Source: Oscillospiraceae bacterium (lineage in GTDB: Bacteria; Bacillota; Clostridia; Oscillospirales; Oscillospiraceae). Taken from it: a stretch of DNA of 58,611 nucleotides. Under the pieces are notes generated by a model. It was not told the DNA's origin. It did no database searches and saw only the letters and a list, made by a program, of their open reading frames with translations. The stretch's first letter is position 1; each line of letters starts with the position of its first letter. Both the position numbers and the translations under genes were made by a program. The stretch is taken from assembly GCA_016286665.1 (NCBI GenBank), contig JAEETX010000006.1:1-58611 (forward strand). Direction: 5' to 3'. Shown here in pieces: positions 15,668 to 23,771 of the stretch.

Positions 15668-16624
15668 ATGGCGGAAGAACTGACCGGCTACGTTTACGAT
15701 ATCCAGAAATTCTCCGTGCACGACGGGCCCGGCATCCGGACCACCGTGTTTTTGAAGGGCTGCCCTCTGCGCTGCCTCTGGTGCCACAGCCCGGAAAGTC
15801 AGCGCTTTGAGTCGGACCTGGCCTATATGGAGATGAAATGCATCGGCCTGGAGGACTGCGGTCTCTGCGCAAAAGCCTGCGAGCTGGGGGCCATCACGCC
15901 CGGCGAGCGGAAGACCTCCCTCTCCGAAAACAAGGAGATCGTGGTGCCGGTGATCGACCGGCAAAAATGCATCACCTGCCTCAAATGCGCCGAGGCCTGC
16001 CCCAGCGGAGCCATGTACGACCCCAAGAAGCCCATGACCGTAACGGAGGTCCTGACGGCAGTCGCCAAGGACAAAAAGTATTACGATAAATCCGGCGGCG
16101 GCGTCACCATCTCCGGGGGCGAGCCCATGAGCCAGTTCCCCTTCACCTTTGCCCTGGCGAAGGCCTGCCATGAGGAGGGCATCTCCGTGGCCCTGGATAC
16201 CACCGGCTTCGCTCCCACGGAAAGATTCCTGGAGATCCTGCCCTATGTGGACCTGTTCCTCTATGACCTGAAGCACTTGGATTCCAAAAGCCATCAGAAT
16301 TTTACCGGCGTTCCCAACGAGCTGATCCTGGAGAACGCCCGCACCCTTGTCAAGGCGGGGGGGCGCTTCCAGGTCCGCTTCCCCATGATCCCCAAGCTGA
16401 ACGCTACCCCCGAAAACATTCGGGCCACGGCGGCGTTCTGCGTGGAGATCAAAGAGGGCATCGACGTGGTGCAGCTGCTGCCCTACCATAAGTTCGGCGC
16501 GACGAAGTATGATCGCCTGGGCATCAAGTATAAACTCTCCAATGTGGAGCCCCCCAGCGACGAATTCATGCAGGACGCCCTGAAGCTCTTCCAGGACATG
16601 GGGCTCAATGCGATGATCCATTGA
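15668..16624 (+). CDS. Glycyl-radical enzyme activating protein (radical SAM)
   Basis: A 318-residue PflA-family activase. The radical-SAM CxxxCxxC motif is in KGCPLRCLWCHSPES (about residues 35-47), preceded by FSVHDGPGIRTTVF. A ferredoxin-like insert with two more cysteine sets (CIGLEDCGLCAKAC and CITCLKCAEAC) marks the class that activates dehydratase or lyase type glycyl-radical enzymes rather than PFL itself. SGGGVTISGGEPM is the SAM-binding stretch. It would abstract hydrogen from a glycine of its partner under anaerobic conditions. No glycyl-radical enzyme is present in the window, so the partner is unknown. Strong own promoter and terminator. Confidence 0.9.
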   Translation: MAEELTGYVYDIQKFSVHDGPGIRTTVFLKGCPLRCLWCHSPESQRFESDLAYMEMKCIGLEDCGLCAKACELGAITPGERKTSLSENKEIVVPVIDRQKCITCLKCAEACPSGAMYDPKKPMTVTEVLTAVAKDKKYYDKSGGGVTISGGEPMSQFPFTFALAKACHEEGISVALDTTGFAPTERFLEILPYVDLFLYDLKHLDSKSHQNFTGVPNELILENARTLVKAGGRFQVRFPMIPKLNATPENIRATAAFCVEIKEGIDVVQLLPYHKFGATKYDRLGIKYKLSNVEPPSDEFMQDALKLFQDMGLNAMIH

Positions 16625-16633
16625 TGAAAACCA

Positions 16634-16672
16634 AAAATCCCCGCAGCGTCCGTCGGACGCTGCGGGGATTTT
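16634..16672. terminator. Bidirectional terminator between convergent genes
   Basis: An 18-base perfect inverted repeat (16634-16651 and 16655-16672, loop GTC) with A run on the left and T run on the right. It serves both the activase (plus) and aspS (minus). Confidence 0.92.
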
Positions 16673-16684
16673 GCCATCGCTTCC

Positions 16685-18451
16685 TTATTCTTCTTCCTTC
16701 ATCGTCACCGCGATGTGCAGCTCGTCCAGCTGCTTCTGCGTGACTTCGCTGGGGGCGCTCATCATCAGGTCCTGGGCGTTCTTGTTCAGGGGGAAGGGGA
16801 TGACCTCCCGGATGGTGTCGGCTCCGGCCAGGAGCATCACCATGCGGTCCACGCCGGGGGCGATGCCCGCGTGGGGCGGTGCGCCGTAGCAGAAGGCGTT
16901 GTACATGGCGGGGAACTTGGCCTTCACGTCCGCTTCGCCCAGACGCACGAATTCAAAGGCCTTCACCATGATCTCCGGATCGTGGTTCCGCACCGCGCCG
17001 CTGCTCAGCTCCACGCCGTTGCACACCAGGTCGTACTGATCGGCCATGATGGTGAGGGGATCGATCTCCCCGCGCTCGGCTTTCAGCAGGGTTTCCAGCC
17101 CGCCCTTGGGCATGGAGAAGGGGTTATGGCAGAATTCCAGCTCGCCGCTTTCCTCCCCGATCTCGTACATGGGGAAATCCACGATCCAGCAGAATTCGTA
17201 GCGCTCCTTGTCCATGTGGCCGGGGCAGGCGGGACCGAAGACCTTGATCATGACGCCGGCCATCTTCACCGCCAGATCCCCGGCGGAGAGGACGACCAGG
17301 GTGTTGGGCCCCAGGTCCAGCGCCGCCCTGGCCTTGTCGGCGTCCACGAACTTCGCAACGCCGCCGGCGATGGCGCCCTGCTCGTCCGTCTTGAACCAGT
17401 AGCCCTTGGAGCCGCTCTGCACCTCGCAGTCCGCCAGCAGCTTTTCGATCTGCTTGCGCGTGAGGCTGCAATTCGTGATGGGCACGGCTTTCACGGTCTT
17501 TCCCTGGAAGGGGGCGAACTCCGTGCCCGCAAAGAGGGCTGTCACGTCCTTCGCCGTCAGGTCGATGCGCAGGTCCGGCTTGTCGGAGCCGTAGGTCTCC
17601 AGCGCGTCCCGATAGGCGATGCGCCGGAAGGGGGGCTGGGAGGCGATATCGTATGCGCCGTATTTGGCGAAAATGGGGGGCAGCACAGCCTCGATGACGT
17701 CGAAAACGTCCTCCTGCGTAGCGAACGCCATCTCCATATCCAGCTGGTAGAATTCGCCGGGGCTCCGGTCGCCGCGGGCGTCTTCATCCCGGAAGCAGGG
17801 GGCGATCTGGAAATAGCGATCGAAGCCCGCGGTCATCAGCAGCTGCTTGAACTGCTGGGGGGCCTGGGGCAGGGCGTAAAACTTGCCGGGATGCTTCCTG
17901 GCGGGCACCAGATAGTCCCGCGCGCCCTCCGGAGAGGAGACGGTGAGGATGGGGGTGGTGATCTCCAGGAAGCCCTGGGCCGTCATGGCCTGCCGCAGGG
18001 CAGCCACCACGTTCACCCGAAGGAGGATATTTTTCTTCACGTCGGGGTTTCGCAGGTCCAGATAGCGGTATTTCAGCCGGGCGGACTCGTCCGCTTCACG
18101 GCTGCGGTTGATTTCAAAGGGCAATTCGCTGACACGGCAGCGGCCCAGGACCGTGACGCTCTCCGGCACGACCTCGATATCGCCGGTGGCCTGCTTGGGG
18201 TTCTTGTTATCCCGTTCCCGCACGGTGCCGGTGATCTGCACCGTGCTCTCCTTGTTGATGCCGCGGAAGGTCCTCAGCAGCTCCTCGTCCTCGATGACGG
18301 CCTGGGTGGTGCCGTAAAAGTCCCGCAGGACGGCAAAGCCCAGCCCCGCGCCAACCACGCGCAGGTTTTCCAGCCAGCCGCAAAGGGTCACCTTCTTTCC
18401 CGCGTCCTCCAGCCGCAGCTGGCCGCAGGTATGGGTCCGCATCTGTGTCAT
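16685..18451 (-). CDS. aspS: Aspartyl-tRNA synthetase
   Basis: A 588-residue class II synthetase of the bacterial type with an OB-fold anticodon domain (1-100), catalytic core and GAD insert. Motif 2 is CFRDEDARGDRSPGEFYQLDMEM, and motif 3 is GAPPHAGIAPGVDRMVMLLAG. It charges tRNA-Asp. No tRNA amidotransferase is seen here, so discriminating or non-discriminating status is unknown. The start overlaps the hisS stop by ATGA, so the two synthetases are coupled, a common arrangement in Firmicutes. Confidence 0.96.
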   Translation of the reverse strand: MTQMRTHTCGQLRLEDAGKKVTLCGWLENLRVVGAGLGFAVLRDFYGTTQAVIEDEELLRTFRGINKESTVQITGTVRERDNKNPKQATGDIEVVPESVTVLGRCRVSELPFEINRSREADESARLKYRYLDLRNPDVKKNILLRVNVVAALRQAMTAQGFLEITTPILTVSSPEGARDYLVPARKHPGKFYALPQAPQQFKQLLMTAGFDRYFQIAPCFRDEDARGDRSPGEFYQLDMEMAFATQEDVFDVIEAVLPPIFAKYGAYDIASQPPFRRIAYRDALETYGSDKPDLRIDLTAKDVTALFAGTEFAPFQGKTVKAVPITNCSLTRKQIEKLLADCEVQSGSKGYWFKTDEQGAIAGGVAKFVDADKARAALDLGPNTLVVLSAGDLAVKMAGVMIKVFGPACPGHMDKERYEFCWIVDFPMYEIGEESGELEFCHNPFSMPKGGLETLLKAERGEIDPLTIMADQYDLVCNGVELSSGAVRNHDPEIMVKAFEFVRLGEADVKAKFPAMYNAFCYGAPPHAGIAPGVDRMVMLLAGADTIREVIPFPLNKNAQDLMMSAPSEVTQKQLDELHIAVTMKEEE

Positions 18452-19800
18452 TGTTTCTTCTCCTTTTCCCCAACGGGCGCGCCGACCGGGGGCAGGCCCG
18501 AAAGAATCTTCTTTGCGGCGTCCTCCGCCGTCAGGGTCTCCTGTTCGCCGGAGCGCAGGTCTTTCAGAGACACGACCCCGGCGGCCTTTTCATCCTCGCC
18601 GATAATGACGGCGTAGGGGATGCGCAGCCGGTCGGCGTAGGCAAATTTCGCCTTGGTCTTCTTCGGTTCCATATAGAGCTGGGTCCGCACGCCCGCGGTG
18701 CGCAGCGCCGCGCAGGCGGCAGCGGAGGCGTCCAGCACGTCCCCCATGGGGACGACCAGGGCGTCGCAGGGCGCTTTCGCCGCTTCGGGCCGCAGCAGAC
18801 CCTGGTCCTGGAGGATGAAGAACAGCCGGCTGACGCCGATGCTGACACCCACGCCGGGGAGCTTCTTATCCGTATAGTATTCCGCCAGATTGTCATAGCG
18901 CCCGCCGGAGCAGACGGAGCCCACCTCCGGATAGTCCAGCAGGGTGGTCTCGTAAACGGTGCCGGTGTAGTAATCCAGGCCGCGGGCGATGGTCAGGTCC
19001 AGCCGCCATTTGTCCGCCGGCACGCCGAAGGAGGGCAGCAGCCCCGTCACCTGCTTCAGCTCCGCGATGCCCCTGTCCAGTGCCTCGCACTTGCCCGCGA
19101 GCGCGTCCAGCATGGCCTCCGGGTCCTTCGCAGAGACGATGTCCATGAGCTCGCCGGCCTTGTCCGCCGGGATCGCCAGCGTGTCCGTCAGGATCTCCTG
19201 CACCTTGTCCCGCCCGATCTTGTCCAGCTTGTCGATGGCTCCGAGCACGGCGGCGGACTGCTCCCGTAGGCCCAGGTATTCAAAGAGACCGTTGAGGAAG
19301 CGGCGGTTGTTCATGCGGATGAGGAAGCGGCTGAGGCCCAGGCGGCGGAAGGTCTCGCAGATGACGGCCACGATCTCCGCCTCGTTACTGGGGTCCAGGC
19401 TGCCGTCGCCGATGACGTCCACGTCCGCCTGATAGAATTCCCGGAAGCGGCCCCGCTGAGCCCGCTCTCCCCGGTAGACCTTGCCGATCTGGCAGCGGCG
19501 GAAGGGGAAGGTCAGCTGCCCGTAATTCATGGCGACGTATTTCGCCAGAGGCACGGTCAGGTCGAAACGCATAGCCAGGTCCGTGTCGCCCTTTTCAAAG
19601 CGGTAGATCTGCTTTTCCGTCTCCCCGCCGCCCTTGGCCAGCAGCACCTCGCTGGCCTCCAGAATGGGGGTGTCGATGTTCGTGAAGCCGAAAAGCGCAT
19701 AGGTGCTTCTCAGCACCTCCATCACGGCGTCCATCTGGCTCTGCGCCTCGGGCAGCAGCTCCATGAAGCCGGAGAGGGTCCTTGGTTTGATCTTTTCCAT
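18448..19800 (-). CDS. hisS: Histidyl-tRNA synthetase
   Basis: A 450-residue class II synthetase. MRFDLTVPLAKYVAMN and the adjacent FRRCQIGKVYRGERAQRGRFREF are the motif 2 region; GLDYYTGTVYE is the histidine A motif; SGGRYDNL and GVSIGVSRLFFIL are motif 3. The C-terminal anticodon domain is about 90 residues. The frame is open further upstream, but the ATG at 19800 gives the usual N-terminus (KIKPRTLSGFMELLPE) and upstream sequence belongs to the MgsA-like gene. It charges tRNA-His. Confidence 0.95.
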   Translation of the reverse strand: MEKIKPRTLSGFMELLPEAQSQMDAVMEVLRSTYALFGFTNIDTPILEASEVLLAKGGGETEKQIYRFEKGDTDLAMRFDLTVPLAKYVAMNYGQLTFPFRRCQIGKVYRGERAQRGRFREFYQADVDVIGDGSLDPSNEAEIVAVICETFRRLGLSRFLIRMNNRRFLNGLFEYLGLREQSAAVLGAIDKLDKIGRDKVQEILTDTLAIPADKAGELMDIVSAKDPEAMLDALAGKCEALDRGIAELKQVTGLLPSFGVPADKWRLDLTIARGLDYYTGTVYETTLLDYPEVGSVCSGGRYDNLAEYYTDKKLPGVGVSIGVSRLFFILQDQGLLRPEAAKAPCDALVVPMGDVLDASAAACAALRTAGVRTQLYMEPKKTKAKFAYADRLRIPYAVIIGEDEKAAGVVSLKDLRSGEQETLTAEDAAKKILSGLPPVGAPVGEKEKKQ

Positions 19801-19823
19801 GTGATGCAGTTTTCCTTTTTGTG

Positions 19824-20228
19824 TTATTTCTTTTTGGGATTGACGATATCCCGCCAGGCCAGGTCGCCCCGCTGCAGGCCCAGGATCAGCATTTCCGCCG
19901 TGGCGACGTTGGAGGCGAAGGGGATGCTGTACTGGTCGCAGAGGCGGGCGATGAGGCCCATATCCTCCATGTATTCCGGGCTGCCGGGGTCCGCCAGGAA
20001 CAGCACCAGGTCGATCTCGTTGTAGGCGATCTTGGCGGCGATCTGCTGGATGCCCCCCTGGCTGCGGGTCATGTATTTCTCCACGCTCAGGCCCGTGGCT
20101 TCCGCGATGAGCTGGGCTGTGGGGTTGGGGGCGCAGAGCTGATGGGAGGCGAAGATGCCGCAGTAGGCGATGCACAGCTGCACCATCAGCTCCTGCTTGT
20201 TGTCGTGGGCGATCAGGGCGACGTTCAT
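19824..20228 (-). CDS. Methylglyoxal synthase-like protein lacking catalytic residues
   Basis: A 134-residue protein with clear overall similarity to methylglyoxal synthase: ALIAHDNKQELM at 4-15 (His8 matches E. coli His19), LIAEATGLSVE, IDLVLFLADP, and IPFASNVATAEML. The enzyme converts dihydroxyacetone phosphate to methylglyoxal. Here the phosphate loop GTTG is replaced by PNPTA (35-39), the catalytic Asp (E. coli Asp71, in GGDQQ) is Ile60 in GGIQQ, and the His of the DPxxxxPH segment is gone (DPGSPEYMED). I infer it is not a methylglyoxal synthase. AGGAGG precedes the ATG. It sits between minD and hisS, 13 and 23 bases away. Confidence 0.85.
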   Translation of the reverse strand: MNVALIAHDNKQELMVQLCIAYCGIFASHQLCAPNPTAQLIAEATGLSVEKYMTRSQGGIQQIAAKIAYNEIDLVLFLADPGSPEYMEDMGLIARLCDQYSIPFASNVATAEMLILGLQRGDLAWRDIVNPKKK

Positions 20229-20241
20229 GGGCTTTACCTCC

Positions 20242-20961
20242 TTATCGAATGGGCACTCTCTGCCCGTCCAGTCTTCTTGCGATCCTCCGGAAAGCGGCGG
20301 CGGCTCCCCGCCAGGTCCGCTTGTCCGCAGCCAGCAGCGGTGTTCCCGCCGCCAGGGCCAGGGGGACCCGATTGTCCTCCGGCACATAACCGATGAGCCG
20401 CAGCCCGACCCGGTCCATGGAATCGTCCAGCGTCATCTTCTCCGAGCGCAGCAGCCGGGGGCTGACACGGTTCATCAGCAGGAAGCATTCCGGCCCGCCG
20501 CGCAGCAGCTGGGCGATCCGCTCCCCGTCCCGATGGCTGCAGGCATCCGCATTGGCTACCACCAGGGCCCTGTCCGCCGGAAAAGCGGCCGCAAGGGCGG
20601 CGCGAAGCCCGCCGGGACAGTCGATCAGGCAATAGTCAAATTGCTCCCGCAGCGGCATTACGACGGCTTCCAGGCTCTCCTCCGCCGGTTCCTGCGGCGC
20701 GGGCAGCAGCTTCAGCGCCGGGAAATCCGCCGGACCCACCAGCGCCTTTTCCAGGCTGCAGCGGCCCGCCAGCACATCTCCATAGTCCATCAGGGCCTGA
20801 TCTCCCAGGCCGAGGCAGAGGTCCAGGTTGCGGAGCTCCGCGTCCGCGTCCACGCAGACGACCCTTCGCCCCAGCTCGCTGAGGGCGCAGGCCAGCGCAG
20901 CGGCGGTCGTGGTTTTTCCGGTCCCGCCCTTGCCGGACAGGACGGCGATGACGGCGCCCAT
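20242..20961 (-). CDS. minD: Septum-site-determining ATPase MinD-like
   Basis: A 239-residue ParA/MinD ATPase. It has a deviant Walker A (SGKGGTGKTT, residues 9-18), the MinD signature AELRNLDLCLGLGD following VDADAE, switch II DCPGG, and a short basic C-terminal helix (FRRIARRL) that could act as the membrane anchor. MinD places the division site together with MinC and MinE or DivIVA. Neither minC nor minE is adjacent. The frame extends 10 codons upstream, but GGAGGTGAACCT immediately before 20961 fixes the start there. It is in the shape/division cluster with PBP2 and MreCD. Confidence 0.88.
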   Translation of the reverse strand: MGAVIAVLSGKGGTGKTTTAAALACALSELGRRVVCVDADAELRNLDLCLGLGDQALMDYGDVLAGRCSLEKALVGPADFPALKLLPAPQEPAEESLEAVVMPLREQFDYCLIDCPGGLRAALAAAFPADRALVVANADACSHRDGERIAQLLRGGPECFLLMNRVSPRLLRSEKMTLDDSMDRVGLRLIGYVPEDNRVPLALAAGTPLLAADKRTWRGAAAAFRRIARRLDGQRVPIR

Positions 20962-20980
20962 AGGTTCACCTCCGGGTCTG

Positions 20981-21138
20981 ATACTATTCATCGATTAAAA
21001 CAGGACAATCTCTGCGGTCTGATTTCTGCCATGCTTCGTTGTCGGCCTTGAGGGGCGACAGCCCATCTGCGTCCTCCGCCTCGCCTGACAAAAATCATCC
21101 TCGCAAATCTTTGTCTGCTTTCAAAGGAAGAATAGTAT
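20981..21138 (-). repeat. 158-base element with terminal inverted repeats in the minD leader
   Basis: The ends are perfect 9-base inverted repeats ATACTATTC (20981-20989) and GAATAGTAT (21130-21138); extended inward about 16 of 20 positions match. No coding frame is apparent. Read as RNA on the minus strand, GATTTTTGTC and GGCAGAAATC form a 10-bp stem (with G-U pairs) around GC-rich hairpins (GGGC TGTC GCCC). It begins immediately downstream of the minD promoter and ends just before the minD ribosome site, so it is transcribed. It may be a miniature mobile repeat or a structured leader RNA. Confidence 0.6.
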
Positions 21139-21141
21139 GAC

Positions 21142-21170
21142 ATTATACAGCAGCTTTTCCTTGCTGGCAA
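21142..21170 (-). promoter_or_regulatory. Promoter reading toward minD
   Basis: On the minus strand, TTGCCA (21170-21165), 17-base spacer, TATAAT (21147-21142). Transcription would start at about 21135, at the edge of the inverted-repeat element, and serve minD, the MgsA-like gene, hisS and aspS. Confidence 0.8.
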
Positions 21171-21216
21171 GTAACCGCACGGTATCATCCGCGAGCCTCC
21201 GCAGAGCGGCAGAGCC

Positions 21217-23256
21217 CTACGGCAGCAGCGTGTTTTCCGGGATGGGGGCCGCCTCCGGCTCCCTCGTGAAATACCAGTCGAAGATATCCCTGGCGACCTC
21301 CGCCAGGTAATAGCCGTTGGCGCCGTTTTCCACCACCACAGCCAGAGCGATCTCCGGGTCCTCCATGGGGGCGAAGGCGATGAACACCGCGTTGTTCACC
21401 GTGTCCTCGCTGACCTGCGCCGTGCCGGTCTTGGAGCAGACGGGGATGCGGTAATTGCCGAAGACGTAGGAGGCGGAGCCGTAGCGGGAGGCCATGAGCA
21501 TGCCCTCCCGGAGGACGGCGTAGGTATCCTCCGAGGCGTTCACGCTGCTCAGCAGCTCCGGTGGATTGCGGAAGCCCTGGGGGCCGGAAACGGAATAGAG
21601 CATGTGGTTGGCATAGCGTTTGCCGTCGGAGGCGATGGTGGCGGCGTAGGAGGCCAGCTGCAGAGGCGTGAACAGGTGGTAGCTCTGGCCGATGGCGGCC
21701 TGCAGAGTGTCGCCCACATACCAGTCCTCACCGATGGCCTCCTTCTTGTATTCCACGGAGGCCAGGACGCCGGTGTTCTCATAGAGCTCGATGCCCGTGC
21801 TCTGGCCCAGGCCGTAAGCGGCGGCGTAGCGGTCCAGAGCGGCGATGCCCAGGCTGCGCCCCGTGATATAGAAGAAGTAGTTGCAGGACATCTGCAGAGC
21901 TTCCATCACGTTGATGGTGCCGTGGGAGCCGGGGTAGGTCCAGCAGGTGAAGGTGATGCCCTCGTATTCGTCGATGATGCCCCGGTCGTAGATGGTGGTG
22001 TTGGGGGTGATGATCCCTTCCGTCAGGGCGGCGGTTGCGGTGACTACCTTGAAGGTGGAGCCGGGGGCGTAGCGCCCCTGGAGGGCCCGGTTGAACATGG
22101 GCCGGGCGGGGTCTGCCACCAGCTGGGAATAGTTTTCGAGAAACTCGCTCAGGTCATAGGAGGGATAGGAGGCAGCGGCCAGCACGTCGCCGGTGCCCAC
22201 CTGGATCACCACGGCGGCGCCGCCCTGGGCCAGCTGCACCGTCTCGCCGGGCTTGGCCTTCTTCACGCGGTCGGCGTTGATCTTGGCGATCTCCGCCGCC
22301 AGGGCTTCCTCCGTCACCTGCTGGGCGCTGAGGTCCAGGGTCAGGGTCACATCTGCGCCGGCCCTGGGCTCCTCCGTATAGTAGGAGCTGAGGATCTCCC
22401 CCTCGGCGCTGCGGATCGTGACCCGCTTGCCGTCCACGCCGTGGAGGTATTCCTCAAAGGCCGCCTCCGCCCCGTCCTGGCCCACCAGGGCGTTCATGGG
22501 ATAGCCCAATTCGGTGAATTTCTCCACCTGGTCCTTGTTGATGGGGCCGATGCGCCCCAGCAGATGGGCGGCATAGGGGGTGCGGTAGACCCGGTGGGAG
22601 CCCACGGTGATGCTGACGCCGGGGTAGCAGCGCTCCGACACGGCGGCGATCATCTCCTGGTCCAGTCCGGCGGCAAACACATAGTCCACGATGCCGAACA
22701 GGGTGCGCAGCTCCAGCTCCCAGCGGACGCCCACGGCCAGCCGTGCCTGGGCGGGGGTGTAGTCCTCCGGCACGGCGTAGTGATTCCGCATCCAGTCCAT
22801 GACCTCCGGCGCGCTCAGCTCCTGGAGCTCGAAATGCTCCAGCCAGTCCGCCATGCGCCCGGCCTGGATGTCGTCCATCTCCGTGAACGCGAAGGGAGCG
22901 TCCGCAGTGATGGGCAGGGTGTCCGTGTGGCGGATGCCCCCGGCCTCCGTCAATTCAATGAGCCCCAGCAGGATGCCGTTGGGGTCTTCGTCCGTGACCA
23001 GCACGCTGCGTTCGATGTGGATGTCGTAGCTCACCGCGTTGGTCACCAGCAGCCGCCCGTAGCGGTCCAGGATATCCCCCCGCGCGGCGGGCACCGTCTC
23101 CACACGGGTGATGGTGCTGCGGCCCTGCTCCCGATAGGCGGCGCGGTTGACCACCTGCAGGCTGTAAAGAGCCAGCAGGAGCACGCAGGCCAGCAGGATC
23201 GGCAGGGCGATCAGCGTGAACGCACGGAAGGGCCGGATACCGGAAGGAAATTTCAA
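21217..23256 (-). CDS. mrdA: Penicillin-binding protein 2 (elongasome transpeptidase)
   Basis: A class B PBP of about 679 residues: cytoplasmic tail, one membrane helix (ALPILLACVLLLALYSLQVV), pedestal domain beginning ARGDILDRYGRLL, and transpeptidase domain with SxxK in APGSTFKVV, SxN in SCNYFF and KTG in SKTGTAQ. It cross-links lateral-wall peptidoglycan with RodA and MreBCD. A GTG at 23289 is possible but has no ribosome site; TTG at 23256 overlaps the mreD stop (TTGA) and has GGAAAGGA about seven bases upstream, so I start there. RodA and MreB are not in the window. Confidence 0.92.
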   Translation of the reverse strand: MKFPSGIRPFRAFTLIALPILLACVLLLALYSLQVVNRAAYREQGRSTITRVETVPAARGDILDRYGRLLVTNAVSYDIHIERSVLVTDEDPNGILLGLIELTEAGGIRHTDTLPITADAPFAFTEMDDIQAGRMADWLEHFELQELSAPEVMDWMRNHYAVPEDYTPAQARLAVGVRWELELRTLFGIVDYVFAAGLDQEMIAAVSERCYPGVSITVGSHRVYRTPYAAHLLGRIGPINKDQVEKFTELGYPMNALVGQDGAEAAFEEYLHGVDGKRVTIRSAEGEILSSYYTEEPRAGADVTLTLDLSAQQVTEEALAAEIAKINADRVKKAKPGETVQLAQGGAAVVIQVGTGDVLAAASYPSYDLSEFLENYSQLVADPARPMFNRALQGRYAPGSTFKVVTATAALTEGIITPNTTIYDRGIIDEYEGITFTCWTYPGSHGTINVMEALQMSCNYFFYITGRSLGIAALDRYAAAYGLGQSTGIELYENTGVLASVEYKKEAIGEDWYVGDTLQAAIGQSYHLFTPLQLASYAATIASDGKRYANHMLYSVSGPQGFRNPPELLSSVNASEDTYAVLREGMLMASRYGSASYVFGNYRIPVCSKTGTAQVSEDTVNNAVFIAFAPMEDPEIALAVVVENGANGYYLAEVARDIFDWYFTREPEAAPIPENTLLP

Positions 23257-23771
23257 AAGGAAGTCCTTTCCCTGCTCCGCCGCCAGCACCGAAGGGAGCG
23301 GCGGAGGCAGAAATACAGCGGAAGAATGAAGATGGCGGAAGCAAGCGTCTGCATCAGCCCCATGCGGATGAGGTCCCAGGCCGGTGCACGGTCATAGATC
23401 AGCAGCCGGATCATCTGAAGCAGGGCGGAAAGAAGCAGCACCGCCAGGCTCAGGAGCAGATAGGAGGGGAAGCCCCTCGCCAGAACAAAGTCCCCCAGGA
23501 AGCCGCAGAAGAAGCCCATCACCGTCATGGCGACGGTGAACAGCATCCCCCCGCCGCCCAGGGCAGCGTCGCACAGGATGCCGCAGAGAAGGCCGAAGGC
23601 CCCGCCCCAGCCGGAGGAACCCAGGAGCCCCGCGCCTGCGGCCACCAGGGGCAGGAGCAGGGGGGAGACGCCGAAGATGCGGAGCCGGGAAAAAACGGCG
23701 CTCTGCAGGAAATAGCACAGGAGCATGACGAGCGTAAGCCCCAGCGTGCTTCTCAGGGTCTCAGCCTTCAT
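23253..23771 (-). CDS. mreD: Rod-shape-determining protein MreD
   Basis: A 172-residue integral membrane protein with about five hydrophobic segments and the MreD pattern (LQSAVFSRLRIFGVSPLLLPL near the start, GILCDAALGG in the middle). It links MreC and the PBP2/RodA synthase in the elongation complex. It overlaps mreC by 11 bases upstream and PBP2 downstream, so the three are co-translated. Confidence 0.88.
   Translation of the reverse strand: MKAETLRSTLGLTLVMLLCYFLQSAVFSRLRIFGVSPLLLPLVAAGAGLLGSSGWGGAFGLLCGILCDAALGGGGMLFTVAMTVMGFFCGFLGDFVLARGFPSYLLLSLAVLLLSALLQMIRLLIYDRAPAWDLIRMGLMQTLASAIFILPLYFCLRRSLRCWRRSRERTSF

Noticed and set aside
13694..16621. Minus-strand open frame of 975 codons opposite the phosphomutase and activase
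   Set aside because: Same GC-skew shadow effect; both plus-strand genes have catalytic motifs and proper starts.
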